Shown piece by piece: positions 22,001 to 30,235 of a DNA stretch of 64,000 nt. Source of the stretch: Streptomyces sp. AM 2-1-1 (GTDB lineage Bacteria > Actinomycetota > Actinomycetes > Streptomycetales > Streptomycetaceae). The translations under genes were made by a program, and so were the position numbers. The notes under the pieces were generated by a model. It did no database searches, was not told the origin of the DNA, and saw only the letters and a program-made list of their open reading frames with translations. Within the stretch, counting starts at the first letter, position 1. Each line of letters begins with the position of its first letter. The DNA lies in contig NZ_CP119147.1 in the NCBI RefSeq assembly GCF_029167645.1, forward strand, positions 6,652,501 through 6,716,500. The letters are read 5' to 3'.

Positions 22001-24816
22001 CGTACACGTACGGCTTCGAGGGTCCGGCCGTGACGGTGGACACGGCGTGCTCCTCCTCGCTGGTGGCGCTCCACCTGGCGGCGCAGGCCCTGCGGTCGGG
22101 GGAGTGCGACCTCGCGCTCGCCGGCGGGGTCGCCGTGATGGCGTCGCCGTCCGGCATGGTCGCCACCTCCCGGCACCGCGCGTTCGCCCCGGACGGCCAC
22201 GTCAAGGCGTACGCCGCCTCGGCGGACGGGACGAGCTGGGCGGAGGGGGTCGGCCTGCTCCTGGTGGAGCGGCTGTCGGACGCCCGGCGGCTCGGGCACC
22301 AGGTGCTGGCCGTGGTACGCGGCTCCGCCGTGAACCAGGACGGCGCCTCGAACGGGCTCACGGCGCCGAGCGGCCCCGCTCAGCAGAGGGTCATCCGGCA
22401 GGCGCTCGCCGGAGCCGGTCTCGCCCCCCACGACATCGACGCGGTGGAGGGGCACGGCACCGGCACCACCCTCGGCGACCCGATCGAGGCGCAGGCCCTG
22501 GTGGCGGCGTACGGTGCGGGACGTCCCGAGGACCGGCCGCTCTGGCTCGGCTCGCTCAAGTCCAACATCGGCCACACCCAGGCCGCAGCCGGCGTGGCCG
22601 GGATCATCAAGATGGTGCAGGCCATGCGGCACGGCACCCTGCCCCGGACCCTGCACGTCGACGCACCCTCACCCGACGTGGACTGGGCCTCGGGCGGCGT
22701 ACGGCTGCTCACGCGGGAGCGGCCCTGGGAGGCGGCCGGCCGGCCGCGGCGCGCGGGGGTCTCCTCCTTCGGCGTCAGCGGCACCAACGCCCACGTCATC
22801 ATCGAGGAGCCGGAGAGGACGGCCCCGGCCCCGGCGGACACCGGTGCGGAGCGGGACGCGGCGGCAGCCGCTCCGGCCGCAGCCGCCTCCCCGCTGCCCT
22901 GGGTGCTCTCCGGCCGCACCCCGCGGGCCGTCTCCGACCAGGCGGCGCGCCTCCTGGAGCTGCTGAACCGCCCGGGCCCGGTACCGGCGGCGGCCGACAC
23001 CGCCCACGCCCTCCTCACCGACCGCTCGCACTTCGATCACCGGGCGGTCGTGGTCGCCGCCGACCGCGACCGGCTCGCGGACGGCCTGGGCGCGCTCGTC
23101 CGGGCCGAACCCGCCGGGAACCTCGTCCGGGGAACCGCGGCCGAGGGCGCCCGGACGGTCTTCGTCTTCCCCGGCCACGGCGCGCAGTGGGCCGGCATGG
23201 CGCAGGGCCTGCTCGACACGGCGCCGGCCTTCACCGAGCGCATCGAGGAGTGCGCCCGGGCGCTGGAACCCCTCGTCGACTGGTCGCTCACCGACGTCCT
23301 CCGCCAGACCCCCGGCGCACCCACCCTGGAGCGGGTCGACGTCGCCCAACCCGCTCTGTGGGCCGTGCTGGTGGCGCTCGCCGCCCAGTGGCAGTCCTAC
23401 GGCGTCCAGCCGGACGCCGTGGTCGGGCACAGCCAGGGCGAGGTCGCCGCCGCCTGCGTGGCCGGGATCCTCACCCTGGACGACGCGGCCCGCATCGTCG
23501 TCGAGCGCAGCCGGATCCTGTCCGGGCTCGTCGGGAAGGGCGGCATGGCCTCCCTGGCGCTCCCCCTCGCGGAGGTCGAGCGCCGGATCGGGTCCTGGCC
23601 CGGACGGCTCTCGGTGGCGACGGTGAACGGGCCCGCCGCCGTCGTGGTCGCCGGGGACGAGTCCGCCCTGGACGAACTGCTCGCCGGGTGCGAGGCCCGG
23701 GGCGAACGGGCCAAGCGGATCAGGGCGGCCACGGTCGCCGGACACTCCCCGGTCATCGACGAGGTGAAGGAGGAACTCCTCGCACGGCTCGCGTTCGTCA
23801 CCCCGCGCGAGGGCAACGTGCCGCTCTGGTCCACGGTCACCGCCGCGCTCCTCGAACCCGGGGAGACCGACGCGGAGTACTGGTACCGCAACATCCGCCA
23901 GACCGTACGATTCGCCCCCGTCGTGAAGGACCTGATCGCCGCCCGGTACACCGTCCTCATCGAGGTCAGTCCGCACCCGGTGCTCACCGGCAGCATCCAG
24001 GACACCGTGGACGAGGCAGGGGCCGCCGACGTCGTGGTGGTCGAGACCCTGCGGCGGGACCACGGAGGACTCGACCGCTTCCTCACCTCGGCCGCCGCCG
24101 TCCACGCCCGGGGCGTGGCGGTGGACTGGTCGCCGGCATTTGGGGGTGCGCGGCCGGAGCGGGTGGAGCTGCCCACCTACCCCTTCCAGCGACGTCGTTA
24201 CTGGCTCTCCGCCGGTACGGCGCCGACCGGTGGCGCTGCCGCCGGTCCGCTCGCCGGAGCCGAGCACGGGCCTGCCGTACCCGGTCAGGAGGAGGACACC
24301 GCCCCGGAGTCACCCTTCGCCGCCCTCGCGCCCGCCGCCCGCGCCGAAGCCCTGCTCGACCTGGTGGTCCGCCGGACGGCCGAGGTGCTGGGACACGAGG
24401 ACACCGGGGAGATAGGCGCGGAGCAGGCGTTCAAGGGGCTCGGTCTGGAATCGCTGACCGCCGTCGACCTGCGCAACCGGCTGGCCGCGGCCGTCGGCGT
24501 GCGGCTTCCGGCGACCCTGGTCTTCGACCACCCGACACCCGCCGCCGTCGCGGCGCACCTCGCGACCCTGCTGCCCGATGCCCCGGCGGCGCACGGGGGG
24601 TCCGCGACGGAGGCCCTCGCCCTGCTGGAGCAGGTCGTGCCCGGCTCCGGACCCCTCGATCCGGACGGGGCCGAACTGCTCACCCGGCTCCAGGCCCTGG
24701 TGGCCCGATGGGACACCGGCCGGACCGGACCCGAGCGGGGAGAGGCCGGGACGATCGACCTGGACGCGGCCACCGACGACGAGCTCTTCGCCCTGATGGA
24801 CAGCGAGTCCCGGTGA
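16045..24816 (+). CDS. type I polyketide synthase 2: module 2 (KS-AT-DH-KR-ACP) and module 3 (KS-AT-ACP)
   Basis: A 2923-residue PKS subunit that begins with a coiled-coil docking helix ([17 protein letters not shown]...). Module 2: KS (16138-17420, Cys205), AT (17753-18680, GHSQG and YASH, methylmalonyl type), DH (18865-19700, His973 in [12 protein letters not shown], Asp1141 in [10 protein letters not shown]), KR (20410-20960, LDD, Tyr in QGNYAAAN) and ACP (21244-21460, GFDSL). Module 3: KS (21530-22810, Cys2002), AT (23155-24060, GHSQG and VAGH) and ACP (24352-24560, LGLESL). A docking tail ends in [14 protein letters not shown]. Module 2 should make a 2-methyl-2-enoyl intermediate; no ER is present. 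Module 3 adds a branched unit and leaves the ketone. VAGH is the form seen in ethylmalonyl/alkylmalonyl-type ATs, which fits the CCR cassette at 2.6-7.2 kb. Confidence 0.95.
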   Translation: MNDSRMRYLLERVTAELHETRKKLRDTEEGGREPVAIVGMGCHFPGGIDSPEDLWRLVAEGGDVVGDFPDDRGWDTSALFDADPDRPGTSSTRRGAFLTSPGEFDTDFFGISPREALATDPQHRLLLETAWETFERAGIRPDTLRGSSTGVFVGTNGNDYAPPVGAVPEDLEGYIIVGNAASVASGRISYTFGFEGPAVTVDTACSASSVALHLAVRSLRSGECDLALAGGVTVMTTPSTFVEFSRQHGLAADGRCKAFAGAADGTGWSEGAGLLLVERLSDARRLGHRVLAVIRGTAANQDGASHGLTAPNGPAQQRVIRQALADARLTPAQVDAVEAHGTGTTLGDPIEAQALLATYGQEHDHDSPLWLGSVKSNIAHTQAAAGVAGVIKMVQAMRHGVLPKTLHVDEPSPHVDWSSGGVALLADHRPWPETGEPRRAGVSAFGMSGTNTHIILEQAPAPEAQVSGDAEPGQPADRPATAPAAVPLVLSARTPAALAAGAADLAAYLRSGPDPAAVARELVAGRTPFEERAVVVGPAGEELLAGLDALASGESAPGLVRGRAGGEHRTVFVFPGQGSQWLGMARELLDAEPVFAESIDACARALEPWTDWSLHGVLREEEGAPGYDRVDVVQPALWAVMVSLAGLWQSYGVRPDAVVGHSQGEIAAAYVAGALTLDDAARVVALRSRAIGALSGGGGMVSVVLSLPEAEAAIAPWGGRISVATVNGPSAVVVAGEPAALDEFTAAAERDGVRTRRVPVDYASHSAQVEAVREELLTALAPVAPRPATVPLLSTVTGDWLDTTAMDAAYWYTNLRTTVLFEPATRKLLAEGHDVFVETSPHPVLTAAVQETAEAAGARAVVTGSLRRGEGGPVRFLTSLAEIQVHGTDVDWSPALAGPRPSASDLAGLPTYPFQRQRFWLENATSRSADAPGLGLRAAGHPLLGASLRPADGDGLLLTGRLAARTHPWLTDHTVLGRILVPGTALVELAVRAADEAGRDTVDELVIEAPLVLPETGSRQIQVAVAAPAEDGRRAVTVHSRAQDAADGDAWTRHATGFLSRTPAPAPPEGNPGSWPPPGATPLPLEGLYDRLAESGVAYGPRFQGLRAAWRLGEEIFAEAVLDGEEEAAAGEFGIHPALLDAAFHAAALGAPAQAGPGEVLLPFAWNGVRLQASGATALRVRLTPAADGQLSLHATDPAGAPVVSVASLVYRPVTADRLASGSEATPPLHRLGWTPLPLTAPGPGPLAVLLSEDGRSPATSTDAPRFHHPADVAAAVRAGREVAGPVLHAVPGDEGTGDGTPPAERARATLERVLVLVQEWLSHPELDAIPLVLVTRGAVSVAGEAPDLTTAGIWGLLRSAQSEHPGRILLIDTDRPENTDRENTDRAEPADRTEPAETPATDHRALGAALATAVAAGETQLALRAGTALVPRLVPVAPADSGAPRGTWRFGPPEGTVLVTGGLGTLGKLVARHLVTDHGVRHLLLTGRRGPDTPGAPEFVAELTALGARVTVAAADAADRDALRTVLEGVEAVHPLTGVVHAAGTLDDGVVASLTADRLDTVLRPKAHAAWNLHELTRDAPLSAFVVFSSAAGVLGVPGQGNYAAANTFLDALIAHRRALGLAGTSLAWGLWEESSELTAHLDDTAHRRNARHGTRALTTAEGLALLDAAGATDDALLVPLALRHDGEPGQIPPVLRDVVRTRRPAARRATGAAGPTLAGRLLPLGAAEREEFLVDLVRAEAATVLGRSDRDGVASDRAFKDLGFDSLTAVDLRNRLGTASGLRLSPTLVFDHPTPRSLARFLLAGLLGEDPGPAAPAPAASPAPGADDPVVIVGMSCRLPGGVASPDDLWDLVSRGGDAITPWPTDRGWDTEGLFDADPDEPGRTYTQHGGFLHGAADFDAGFFGISPREALATDPQQRLLLESSWEAFERAGIAPDTLRGSRTGVFVGVMYNDYASRLHELPPELEGYLHNGSAASVASGRISYTYGFEGPAVTVDTACSSSLVALHLAAQALRSGECDLALAGGVAVMASPSGMVATSRHRAFAPDGHVKAYAASADGTSWAEGVGLLLVERLSDARRLGHQVLAVVRGSAVNQDGASNGLTAPSGPAQQRVIRQALAGAGLAPHDIDAVEGHGTGTTLGDPIEAQALVAAYGAGRPEDRPLWLGSLKSNIGHTQAAAGVAGIIKMVQAMRHGTLPRTLHVDAPSPDVDWASGGVRLLTRERPWEAAGRPRRAGVSSFGVSGTNAHVIIEEPERTAPAPADTGAERDAAAAAPAAAASPLPWVLSGRTPRAVSDQAARLLELLNRPGPVPAAADTAHALLTDRSHFDHRAVVVAADRDRLADGLGALVRAEPAGNLVRGTAAEGARTVFVFPGHGAQWAGMAQGLLDTAPAFTERIEECARALEPLVDWSLTDVLRQTPGAPTLERVDVAQPALWAVLVALAAQWQSYGVQPDAVVGHSQGEVAAACVAGILTLDDAARIVVERSRILSGLVGKGGMASLALPLAEVERRIGSWPGRLSVATVNGPAAVVVAGDESALDELLAGCEARGERAKRIRAATVAGHSPVIDEVKEELLARLAFVTPREGNVPLWSTVTAALLEPGETDAEYWYRNIRQTVRFAPVVKDLIAARYTVLIEVSPHPVLTGSIQDTVDEAGAADVVVVETLRRDHGGLDRFLTSAAAVHARGVAVDWSPAFGGARPERVELPTYPFQRRRYWLSAGTAPTGGAAAGPLAGAEHGPAVPGQEEDTAPESPFAALAPAARAEALLDLVVRRTAEVLGHEDTGEIGAEQAFKGLGLESLTAVDLRNRLAAAVGVRLPATLVFDHPTPAAVAAHLATLLPDAPAAHGGSATEALALLEQVVPGSGPLDPDGAELLTRLQALVARWDTGRTGPERGEAGTIDLDAATDDELFALMDSESR
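16138..21460 (+). other. PKS module 2 KS-AT(methylmalonyl)-DH-KR-ACP
   Basis: YASH at residues 762-765 (codons from 18328) indicates methylmalonyl-CoA. The DH has both catalytic residues: His codon 18961-18963 and Asp codon 19465-19467. The KR is B-type by its LDD motif and complete. The region from DH to KR contains the KR structural subdomain and a short repetitive stretch, but no ER NADPH-binding motif. Predicted product: an alpha-methyl-alpha,beta-enoyl thioester. Confidence 0.9.
20176..20205 (+). repeat. 15-bp tandem repeat in the DH-KR linker
   Basis: GAGAACACGGACCG(G/C) occurs twice (20176-20190, 20191-20205), in frame. It encodes a charged ENTDR-type linker inside the KR structural region of module 2. 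It probably arose by slippage and is unlikely to affect catalysis. Confidence 0.7.
21530..24560 (+). other. PKS module 3 KS-AT(alkylmalonyl-type)-ACP
   Basis: This module has no reductive domains, so the beta-ketone from module 2 condensation is kept. The AT has GHSQG (about 23422) but VAGH (codons 23734-23745) where methylmalonyl ATs have YASH and malonyl ATs HAFH. xAGH is associated with ethylmalonyl and larger branched extenders. The ACP has LGLESL instead of the usual L-G-x-D-S-L, an Asp-to-Glu change next to the phosphopantetheine Ser. Confidence 0.85.
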
Positions 24817-24891
24817 ACCACGACCGCCCTGACAGGGCCGGAAGCGTTCCGCACCCGCACACCACGACGCCACGCCAGGAGGAGACCGGCC

Positions 24892-27800
24892 ATGGCCGAT
24901 GAGGAGAAGCTGCGCAGCTACCTCAAGCGCGCGCTCGCCGAGAACCGCGAAGCGCTCAAACGCCTGCGGGAGGTCGAGTCGGGCCTCCGGGAGCCGATCG
25001 CCATCGTCGGCATGAGCTGCCGGCTCCCGGGCGAAGTGGACTCGCCCGAGTCCCTCTGGGACCTGGTCGCGGCGGGTGGCGACGCCATCGCCCCCTGGCC
25101 CGACGACCGGGGCTGGGACCTCGAAGCGCTCTACGACCCCGACCCCGGCCACCCCGGCACCAGCTACGCCCGGCACGGCGGATTCCTCTACGACGCCGCC
25201 GACTTCGACGCGGAGTTCTTCGGGATGTCGCCGCGTGAGGCGCTGGCGACCGATCCGCAGCAGCGGTTGCTGCTGGAGTCGTCCTGGGAGGCGTTCGAGC
25301 GGGCGGGGATCGCCCCGGACACCCTGCGCGGCAGCCGTACCGGCGTCTTCGTCGGCCTGACGGCACAGGACTACCAGCACCGGCTCGCCGAGGTGCCGGC
25401 CGAGGTGGAGGGCTACCTCGGCATCGGCAACCTCGCCAGTGTGGCGTCCGGGCGCATCTCGTACACGTACGGGTTCGAGGGTCCGGCCGTGACGGTGGAC
25501 ACGGCGTGCTCCTCCTCGCTGGTGGCGCTCCACCTCGCCGTGCAGGCGCTGCGGTCGGGTGAGTGCGACCTCGCGCTCGCGGGCGGGGCGACCGTGATGT
25601 CGACCCCCGCCGGCTTCGTGGAGTTCTCCCGTCAGCGCGGGCTCTCCCCGGACGGACGGTGCCGTGCGTACGGCGCCGGGGCGGACGGGACCGGCTGGGC
25701 GGAGGGGGTCGGGCTGCTCCTGGTGGAGCGGCTCTCGGACGCCCGGCGGCTCGGGCACCAGGTGCTGGCCGTGGTACGCGGCTCCGCCGTGAACCAGGAC
25801 GGCGCCTCGAACGGGCTGACCGCGCCGAACGGCCCCGCCCAGCAGCGGGTCCTCCAACAGGCGCTGACCGCCGCCGGTCTCGCCCCGCACGACGTCGACC
25901 TCGTGGAGGGGCACGGCACCGGCACCACCCTCGGCGACCCCATCGAGGCGCAGGCGCTCCAGGAGGTCTACGGCCGCGACCGGCCCGAGGAGGCCCCGCT
26001 CTGGCTCGGCTCGCTCAAGTCCAACATCGGCCACACGGCCGCCGCGGCGGGAGTGGCCGGACTCATCAAGGCGGTGCAGTCGATCCGCCACGGCGTCCTC
26101 CCCGCGACGCTGCACGCCGGCACGCCCACCCCGCACGTGGAGTGGGCGGGCGGCGGGGTGCGGCTGCTGGACGAGGCCCGGCCGTGGCCGGAGACCGGAC
26201 GCCCCCGTCGGGCCGGCGTCTCCGCCTTCGGCGTGAGCGGGACCAACGCCCACGTGATCGTCGAGGAGGCCCCGGCCGCGCCCGATCCCGCGGCAGTCGA
26301 TCCGGCCGCGCCCGATCCGGCGGCAGCCGATCCGGCCGCGCCCGATCCGGCCGCCCATGCGCCCGCCGGGTCCGCGCCCGCTTTCGCCGGGGCTGCCGCG
26401 CCCGGCCCCCGCAGCGACGTGCTTCCCTGGCTGTTCTCCGCCCGTTCGGCGCCGGCCCTCCGGGGGCAGGCGGCCCGGCTGGCCACCTGGCTGGAGGCCC
26501 GGCCCGGCGTCGACCCGCTCGATGTCGCCTGGTCGCTGGCGACCACCCGCACCACCCACCCGCACCGCGCCACCGTGGTGGCCCAGGGCCGCGAGGCGCT
26601 CCTCGCCGGCGTGCGGGCCTTGGCGGCCGGAGACTCCTCCGCCGCCGTGATCGGCGCGGGAGACGGCCTCCCGCGCGTGGCGCGCACCGGCCGCACCGCC
26701 TTCCTTTTCACCGGGCAGGGCAGTCAGCGGGCCGCCATGGGGCGGGAGCTGTACGAACGGTTCCCCGCCTACGCCCGCGCCTTCGACGAGGCGGCCGCCG
26801 CGCTCGACCCGCACGGCGCCGGCCACCTCACCCGTTCGGTGCGCGAGGTCGTCCTGTCGTCCGCCCACGGCGAGCTGCTCGACCGCACGGAGTACGCGCA
26901 GCCCGCCCTCTTCGCCGTGGAGGTGGCCCTCTTCCGGCTGCTGGACAGCTGGGGGGTGCGGCCCGACGTCGTCGCGGGGCACTCCGTCGGCGGCCTCGCC
27001 GCCGCCCAGGCGGCCGGGGTGCTCACCCTGGAGGACGCCGCCGCCCTGGTCGTGGCGCGCGGCCGGCTGATGCAGGCACTGCCGCCGGGCGGCGCGATGG
27101 CGGCGGTCGAGGCGACCGAGGAGGAGGTCGCCGAGGCGCTCGTCGGACGGGAGGAGAGGGTCGCCGTCGCCGCGGTCAACGGCCCCCGCTCGGTGGTCGT
27201 CTCCGGGGACGAGGAACCCGTCCTCGCCGTGGTGGCCGGCTTCAGGAACCGGGGCCGCAGGACGTCCCGGCTCCGGGTGAGCCACGCCTTCCACTCGCCC
27301 CGCATGGACCCGGTGCTGGACGAACTCCACCGGACGGCCAAGGCCCTGCGGTACGAGGAGCCCCGCATCCCCGTGGTCTCCGACCTGACCGGCGCTCCCG
27401 CCGGAGCGGGAGAACTCGGCACCGCCGAGCACTGGACGGAGCACGCCCGGCGGCCGGTGCGCTTCCTGGACGTCGTCCAGCACCTGCGCGCCGCGGGGAC
27501 GACCCGCTTCGTGGAGATCGGACCGGACGGCGTCCTCGCCGGGCTGAGCGGCGAGATCCTCTCCGCGCAGGCCCCGGACGCGGCGCGACCCGTCGTCGTT
27601 CCCCTGCTGCGCGGCGGCCGGCCCGAGGTGGCGACCTTCCTGACCGCACTGGCCCGCCTGCATGCCGACGGAGTACCCGTCGACTGGCGTGCGGTCTTCG
27701 AGGGCCACCGCCCCCGCACGGTGGAGGTGCCCACCTACGCCTTCCAGCGCCGTCGCCACTGGCTCGACGCCACCGTGACCCGCCACGCCACCGGCGCGTC

Positions 27801-29025
27801 CCCGCTCCCCGCCGCCGAGCCACCGGCGGAGGGGCCGAGCTGGGCGGACCGGCACGCGGAGCTGTCCGGGCCCGCGCTCGACTCCGCCCTGCTCGACCTC
27901 GTCAGGGCGGAGGCCGCGGCCGTCCTGGGACACGCGTCGGCCGATGCGGTCGCCCCCGACCGGGCCTTCGTCGAGGTGGGCCTCGACTCGCTCTCCGCCG
28001 TCGAACTGCGGTCCCGGCTCGCCGCCCGTACGGGCCTGACGCTCGGCGGGGCGCTCACCATCCGCCACCCCGAACCCGCTTCCCTCGCCGCCCACTTGAG
28101 CGAGCTCTCGCGGGCGCGGCAGCGGCCCGCCGGACCGGCCGGAGGGCAAGGGCCCCTCACCACGCTCTATCTGCGGCTGTGCGCCGCCCAGGAGATCGCC
28201 GCGGCCACCGAAGTGGCGGTCGCCGCCTCCCGGTTGCGGAGTACCTTCGCCGCGGCCGAGCGGGCCCGCCACGCCGCCGACCCGGTGGTGCTGGCGCAGG
28301 GCGACGCCCGGACCGCGCTGGTCTGCTTCCCCGCCCTCACCGCCCTCTCGGGGCCGCACGAGTACGCCCGGTTCGGCCAGGCGCTGCACGGCGTACGCGA
28401 CGTCCTCGCGATCCCCGCGCCCGGCTACCCCGAGGAGAGCGCCCTGCCCGACTCGGCGGAGACCTTCGTGGCGATGCAGGCCGACGCGGTCCAACGCCTG
28501 TTGGGAGAGAGGCCGTTCGCCGTACTGGGGCGGTCGCTCGGCGGCTGCGTGGCCCATGCGGTGACCGCCGAACTCGAACGGCGCGGCACCCCGCCGACGG
28601 GCCTGGTCATGGTGGACACCTATCCGATGGACACCGCGACCCTCCCCGGCATGGAGTGGTGGATGCCCGCCATGATCAACGGGATGGTCGACCGGTTCGA
28701 CGCCTTCGATCTCGGCCTCACCGACAACGGCCTCACCACGATGGGGAGTTACCTCAGCACGTTCGGCGGCTGGCAGCCCCGGGCGGTCACCGCCCCCACC
28801 CTGCTGCTCCGTGCCGGGATCCCCCTCCCCGGAACGCCCGACGACCCCACCGGAAAGACCCGCGCCTTCTGGCGGCTGCCGCACGAGACAGCCGACGTGC
28901 CGGGCGACCACTTCTCCGTCCTGGAGGAGCATTCGGCGACCACCGCGGCCGCCGTCGAGGCGTGGCTGAGTGCCCGGGACCGAGCCCACGCAGTCCGTGA
29001 TCCGGCCCACGCCGTCCGCACCTGA
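24892..29025 (+). CDS. type I polyketide synthase 3: module 4 (KS-AT-ACP) with terminal thioesterase
   Basis: A 1377-residue final PKS subunit. ATG 24892 follows AGGAGGA (24877-24883). Order: N-terminal docking coil ([15 protein letters not shown]...), KS (24994-26270, Cys206 in DTACSSS), a repetitive Pro/Ala/Asp linker, AT (26695-27630, GHSVG and HAFHS, malonyl type), ACP (27890-28100, VGLDSL), TE (about 28150-29010). The TE nucleophile is Ser1215 in GRSLGG, with Asp in MVDTYP and His in [10 protein letters not shown]; Arg in place of the usual His before the Ser is unusual. With no reductive domain in modules 3 and 4, the released chain carries 3,5-diketo functions and is set up for 2-pyrone formation; lactonisation through the distal hydroxyl is the alternative. 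The monooxygenase gene starts 46 nt downstream. Confidence 0.95.
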   Translation: MADEEKLRSYLKRALAENREALKRLREVESGLREPIAIVGMSCRLPGEVDSPESLWDLVAAGGDAIAPWPDDRGWDLEALYDPDPGHPGTSYARHGGFLYDAADFDAEFFGMSPREALATDPQQRLLLESSWEAFERAGIAPDTLRGSRTGVFVGLTAQDYQHRLAEVPAEVEGYLGIGNLASVASGRISYTYGFEGPAVTVDTACSSSLVALHLAVQALRSGECDLALAGGATVMSTPAGFVEFSRQRGLSPDGRCRAYGAGADGTGWAEGVGLLLVERLSDARRLGHQVLAVVRGSAVNQDGASNGLTAPNGPAQQRVLQQALTAAGLAPHDVDLVEGHGTGTTLGDPIEAQALQEVYGRDRPEEAPLWLGSLKSNIGHTAAAAGVAGLIKAVQSIRHGVLPATLHAGTPTPHVEWAGGGVRLLDEARPWPETGRPRRAGVSAFGVSGTNAHVIVEEAPAAPDPAAVDPAAPDPAAADPAAPDPAAHAPAGSAPAFAGAAAPGPRSDVLPWLFSARSAPALRGQAARLATWLEARPGVDPLDVAWSLATTRTTHPHRATVVAQGREALLAGVRALAAGDSSAAVIGAGDGLPRVARTGRTAFLFTGQGSQRAAMGRELYERFPAYARAFDEAAAALDPHGAGHLTRSVREVVLSSAHGELLDRTEYAQPALFAVEVALFRLLDSWGVRPDVVAGHSVGGLAAAQAAGVLTLEDAAALVVARGRLMQALPPGGAMAAVEATEEEVAEALVGREERVAVAAVNGPRSVVVSGDEEPVLAVVAGFRNRGRRTSRLRVSHAFHSPRMDPVLDELHRTAKALRYEEPRIPVVSDLTGAPAGAGELGTAEHWTEHARRPVRFLDVVQHLRAAGTTRFVEIGPDGVLAGLSGEILSAQAPDAARPVVVPLLRGGRPEVATFLTALARLHADGVPVDWRAVFEGHRPRTVEVPTYAFQRRRHWLDATVTRHATGASPLPAAEPPAEGPSWADRHAELSGPALDSALLDLVRAEAAAVLGHASADAVAPDRAFVEVGLDSLSAVELRSRLAARTGLTLGGALTIRHPEPASLAAHLSELSRARQRPAGPAGGQGPLTTLYLRLCAAQEIAAATEVAVAASRLRSTFAAAERARHAADPVVLAQGDARTALVCFPALTALSGPHEYARFGQALHGVRDVLAIPAPGYPEESALPDSAETFVAMQADAVQRLLGERPFAVLGRSLGGCVAHAVTAELERRGTPPTGLVMVDTYPMDTATLPGMEWWMPAMINGMVDRFDAFDLGLTDNGLTTMGSYLSTFGGWQPRAVTAPTLLLRAGIPLPGTPDDPTGKTRAFWRLPHETADVPGDHFSVLEEHSATTAAAVEAWLSARDRAHAVRDPAHAVRT
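26281..26355 (+). repeat. 30-bp tandem repeat in KS-AT linker
   Basis: Two full 30-bp units (26281-26310 and 26311-26340, differing at three positions) plus a 15-bp partial third unit encode repeated DPAA(V/A)DPAAP-type residues. It is an in-frame, flexible Pro/Ala/Asp linker extension between KS and AT of module 4, probably produced by slippage. Confidence 0.85.
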
Positions 29026-29071
29026 CCCCCGCACCACCCGCACCCCAGCTCGAACGAGAGAGAAGAACACG

Positions 29072-30235
29072 ATGACCGCACGACAGCCGCTGCACCTCGC
29101 CGTGGCCCTGGACAACGTCGGCTGGCACCCGGCGGCCGGCGCGGGGCCCGACGCGCCCGCCGGAAACCTCTTCGGTCTGGCGCACTGGACCGCCCTCGCC
29201 CAGGAGGCCGAACGCGGACTGCTGGACTTCGTCACGGTCGAGGACCCGCCGAAGCGCCCCGCCGGACACGTGAACCACCGCCTCGACGCCGTCCTCGTCG
29301 CCTCGGCACTGGCCGCGCGTACCGAGCACATCGGGCTGGTGCCGAGCATCGTGACCGATCACGCCCAGCCGACGAACGTCGCGAAGGCGATAGCCACCCT
29401 CGACCACCTCAGCGACGGCCGGGCCGGCTGGCGCACGCCGGTCACGCCCGCACGGCCGATCGTCATCGCCGACATCTTCACCCCCGAGGTGCAGACGCCG
29501 ATGGCCGAACTCTTCGAACGCGCCGCCGACCTGGTGCGCGTCGTCCGCGCCCTCTGGGACGGCGTCGACGACGAGAAGGCACTCCGGGACATCGCCGCGC
29601 CGGGCAGGTTCGCCCCCGCCGACCCCGACCCGCACGGCAGCTTCACCGAGATCGAGCCGCTGGGCGGAGCGGCCGGGGACTGGATCACCATCGACGCGCC
29701 GTCGCTCGCCCCCCGCGCCCCGCAGGGCCACCCGGTGATCTTCACCGTCGCCCACATCACCCTGCCGTACCGGTACGGGGCTCGGGCGGCCGACGTCGTC
29801 TCGGTGACCCCGCACAGCGTGGCGGAGGCACGGGCGACCGTGGAGGAGGTCCGGGCCGAGCAGGCGGCGGCCGGGCGCGCGGACGAGAAGGTGCACGTCT
29901 TCGCCGACCTCGTGGTCTTCCTCGACAGCACCCCCGGCCGCGCCGCCGAACGCCTCGCCCGCCTCGACGCGGAGCACGGCAGCGCCTACACGTCCGACGC
30001 CGAGATCATCGCCGGCACCCCGGCCGAAGTCGCCGACCTGCTCCTGGAATGGCAGGAGGCAGGGCTCTCCGGGTACCGCCTGCGCCCCGGGGCCCTCCCT
30101 CACGACCTGCACGCCATCACCCGGGAGCTGGTACCCGAACTCCAGGCCCGGGGCGCGTTCCGGACCGCCTACGAGGCGGACACCCTGCGCGGGCTGCTCG
30201 GACTGCCGCTGCCCGCGGCCCCGGTCGCACCCTGA
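29072..30235 (+). CDS. LLM-class (luciferase-like) flavin-dependent monooxygenase, NtaA/DszA-like
   Basis: The 387-residue protein starts at ATG 29072 after GAGAGAGAAG; the open frame reaches further upstream but into the PKS3 end. It has the bacterial luciferase-like TIM-barrel pattern: LHLAVALDNVGWHP at the N-terminus, the ERGLLDFVTVEDPP strand, TEHIGLVPSIVTDH, KAIATLDHLSDGRAGWR and the C-terminal GTPAEVADLLLEW. Such enzymes use FMNH2 from a partner reductase and O2 to hydroxylate, oxidise or cleave C-S and C-N bonds. Its position 46 nt after PKS3 suggests co-transcription and a role as polyketide oxidase. However, NtaA/DszA relatives also travel with peptide-type importers and DszC-like enzymes such as those at 33.9-40.6 kb. 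No flavin reductase gene is present here. Its 3' end overlaps the regulator gene on the other strand. Confidence 0.85.
   Translation: MTARQPLHLAVALDNVGWHPAAGAGPDAPAGNLFGLAHWTALAQEAERGLLDFVTVEDPPKRPAGHVNHRLDAVLVASALAARTEHIGLVPSIVTDHAQPTNVAKAIATLDHLSDGRAGWRTPVTPARPIVIADIFTPEVQTPMAELFERAADLVRVVRALWDGVDDEKALRDIAAPGRFAPADPDPHGSFTEIEPLGGAAGDWITIDAPSLAPRAPQGHPVIFTVAHITLPYRYGARAADVVSVTPHSVAEARATVEEVRAEQAAAGRADEKVHVFADLVVFLDSTPGRAAERLARLDAEHGSAYTSDAEIIAGTPAEVADLLLEWQEAGLSGYRLRPGALPHDLHAITRELVPELQARGAFRTAYEADTLRGLLGLPLPAAPVAP

Noticed and set aside
15598..22656. Very long minus-strand open frame (about 2350 codons) opposite PKS1/PKS2
   Set aside because: It is an antisense shadow caused by GC-rich third positions of the PKS genes; its translation is Gly/Arg/Val-rich with no domains. 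The same applies to long minus-strand frames at 7346-11863, 11909-15745 and 24310-29349.
7601..29025. Trans-AT type PKS
   Set aside because: Every module and the loading unit contain their own complete AT domain.
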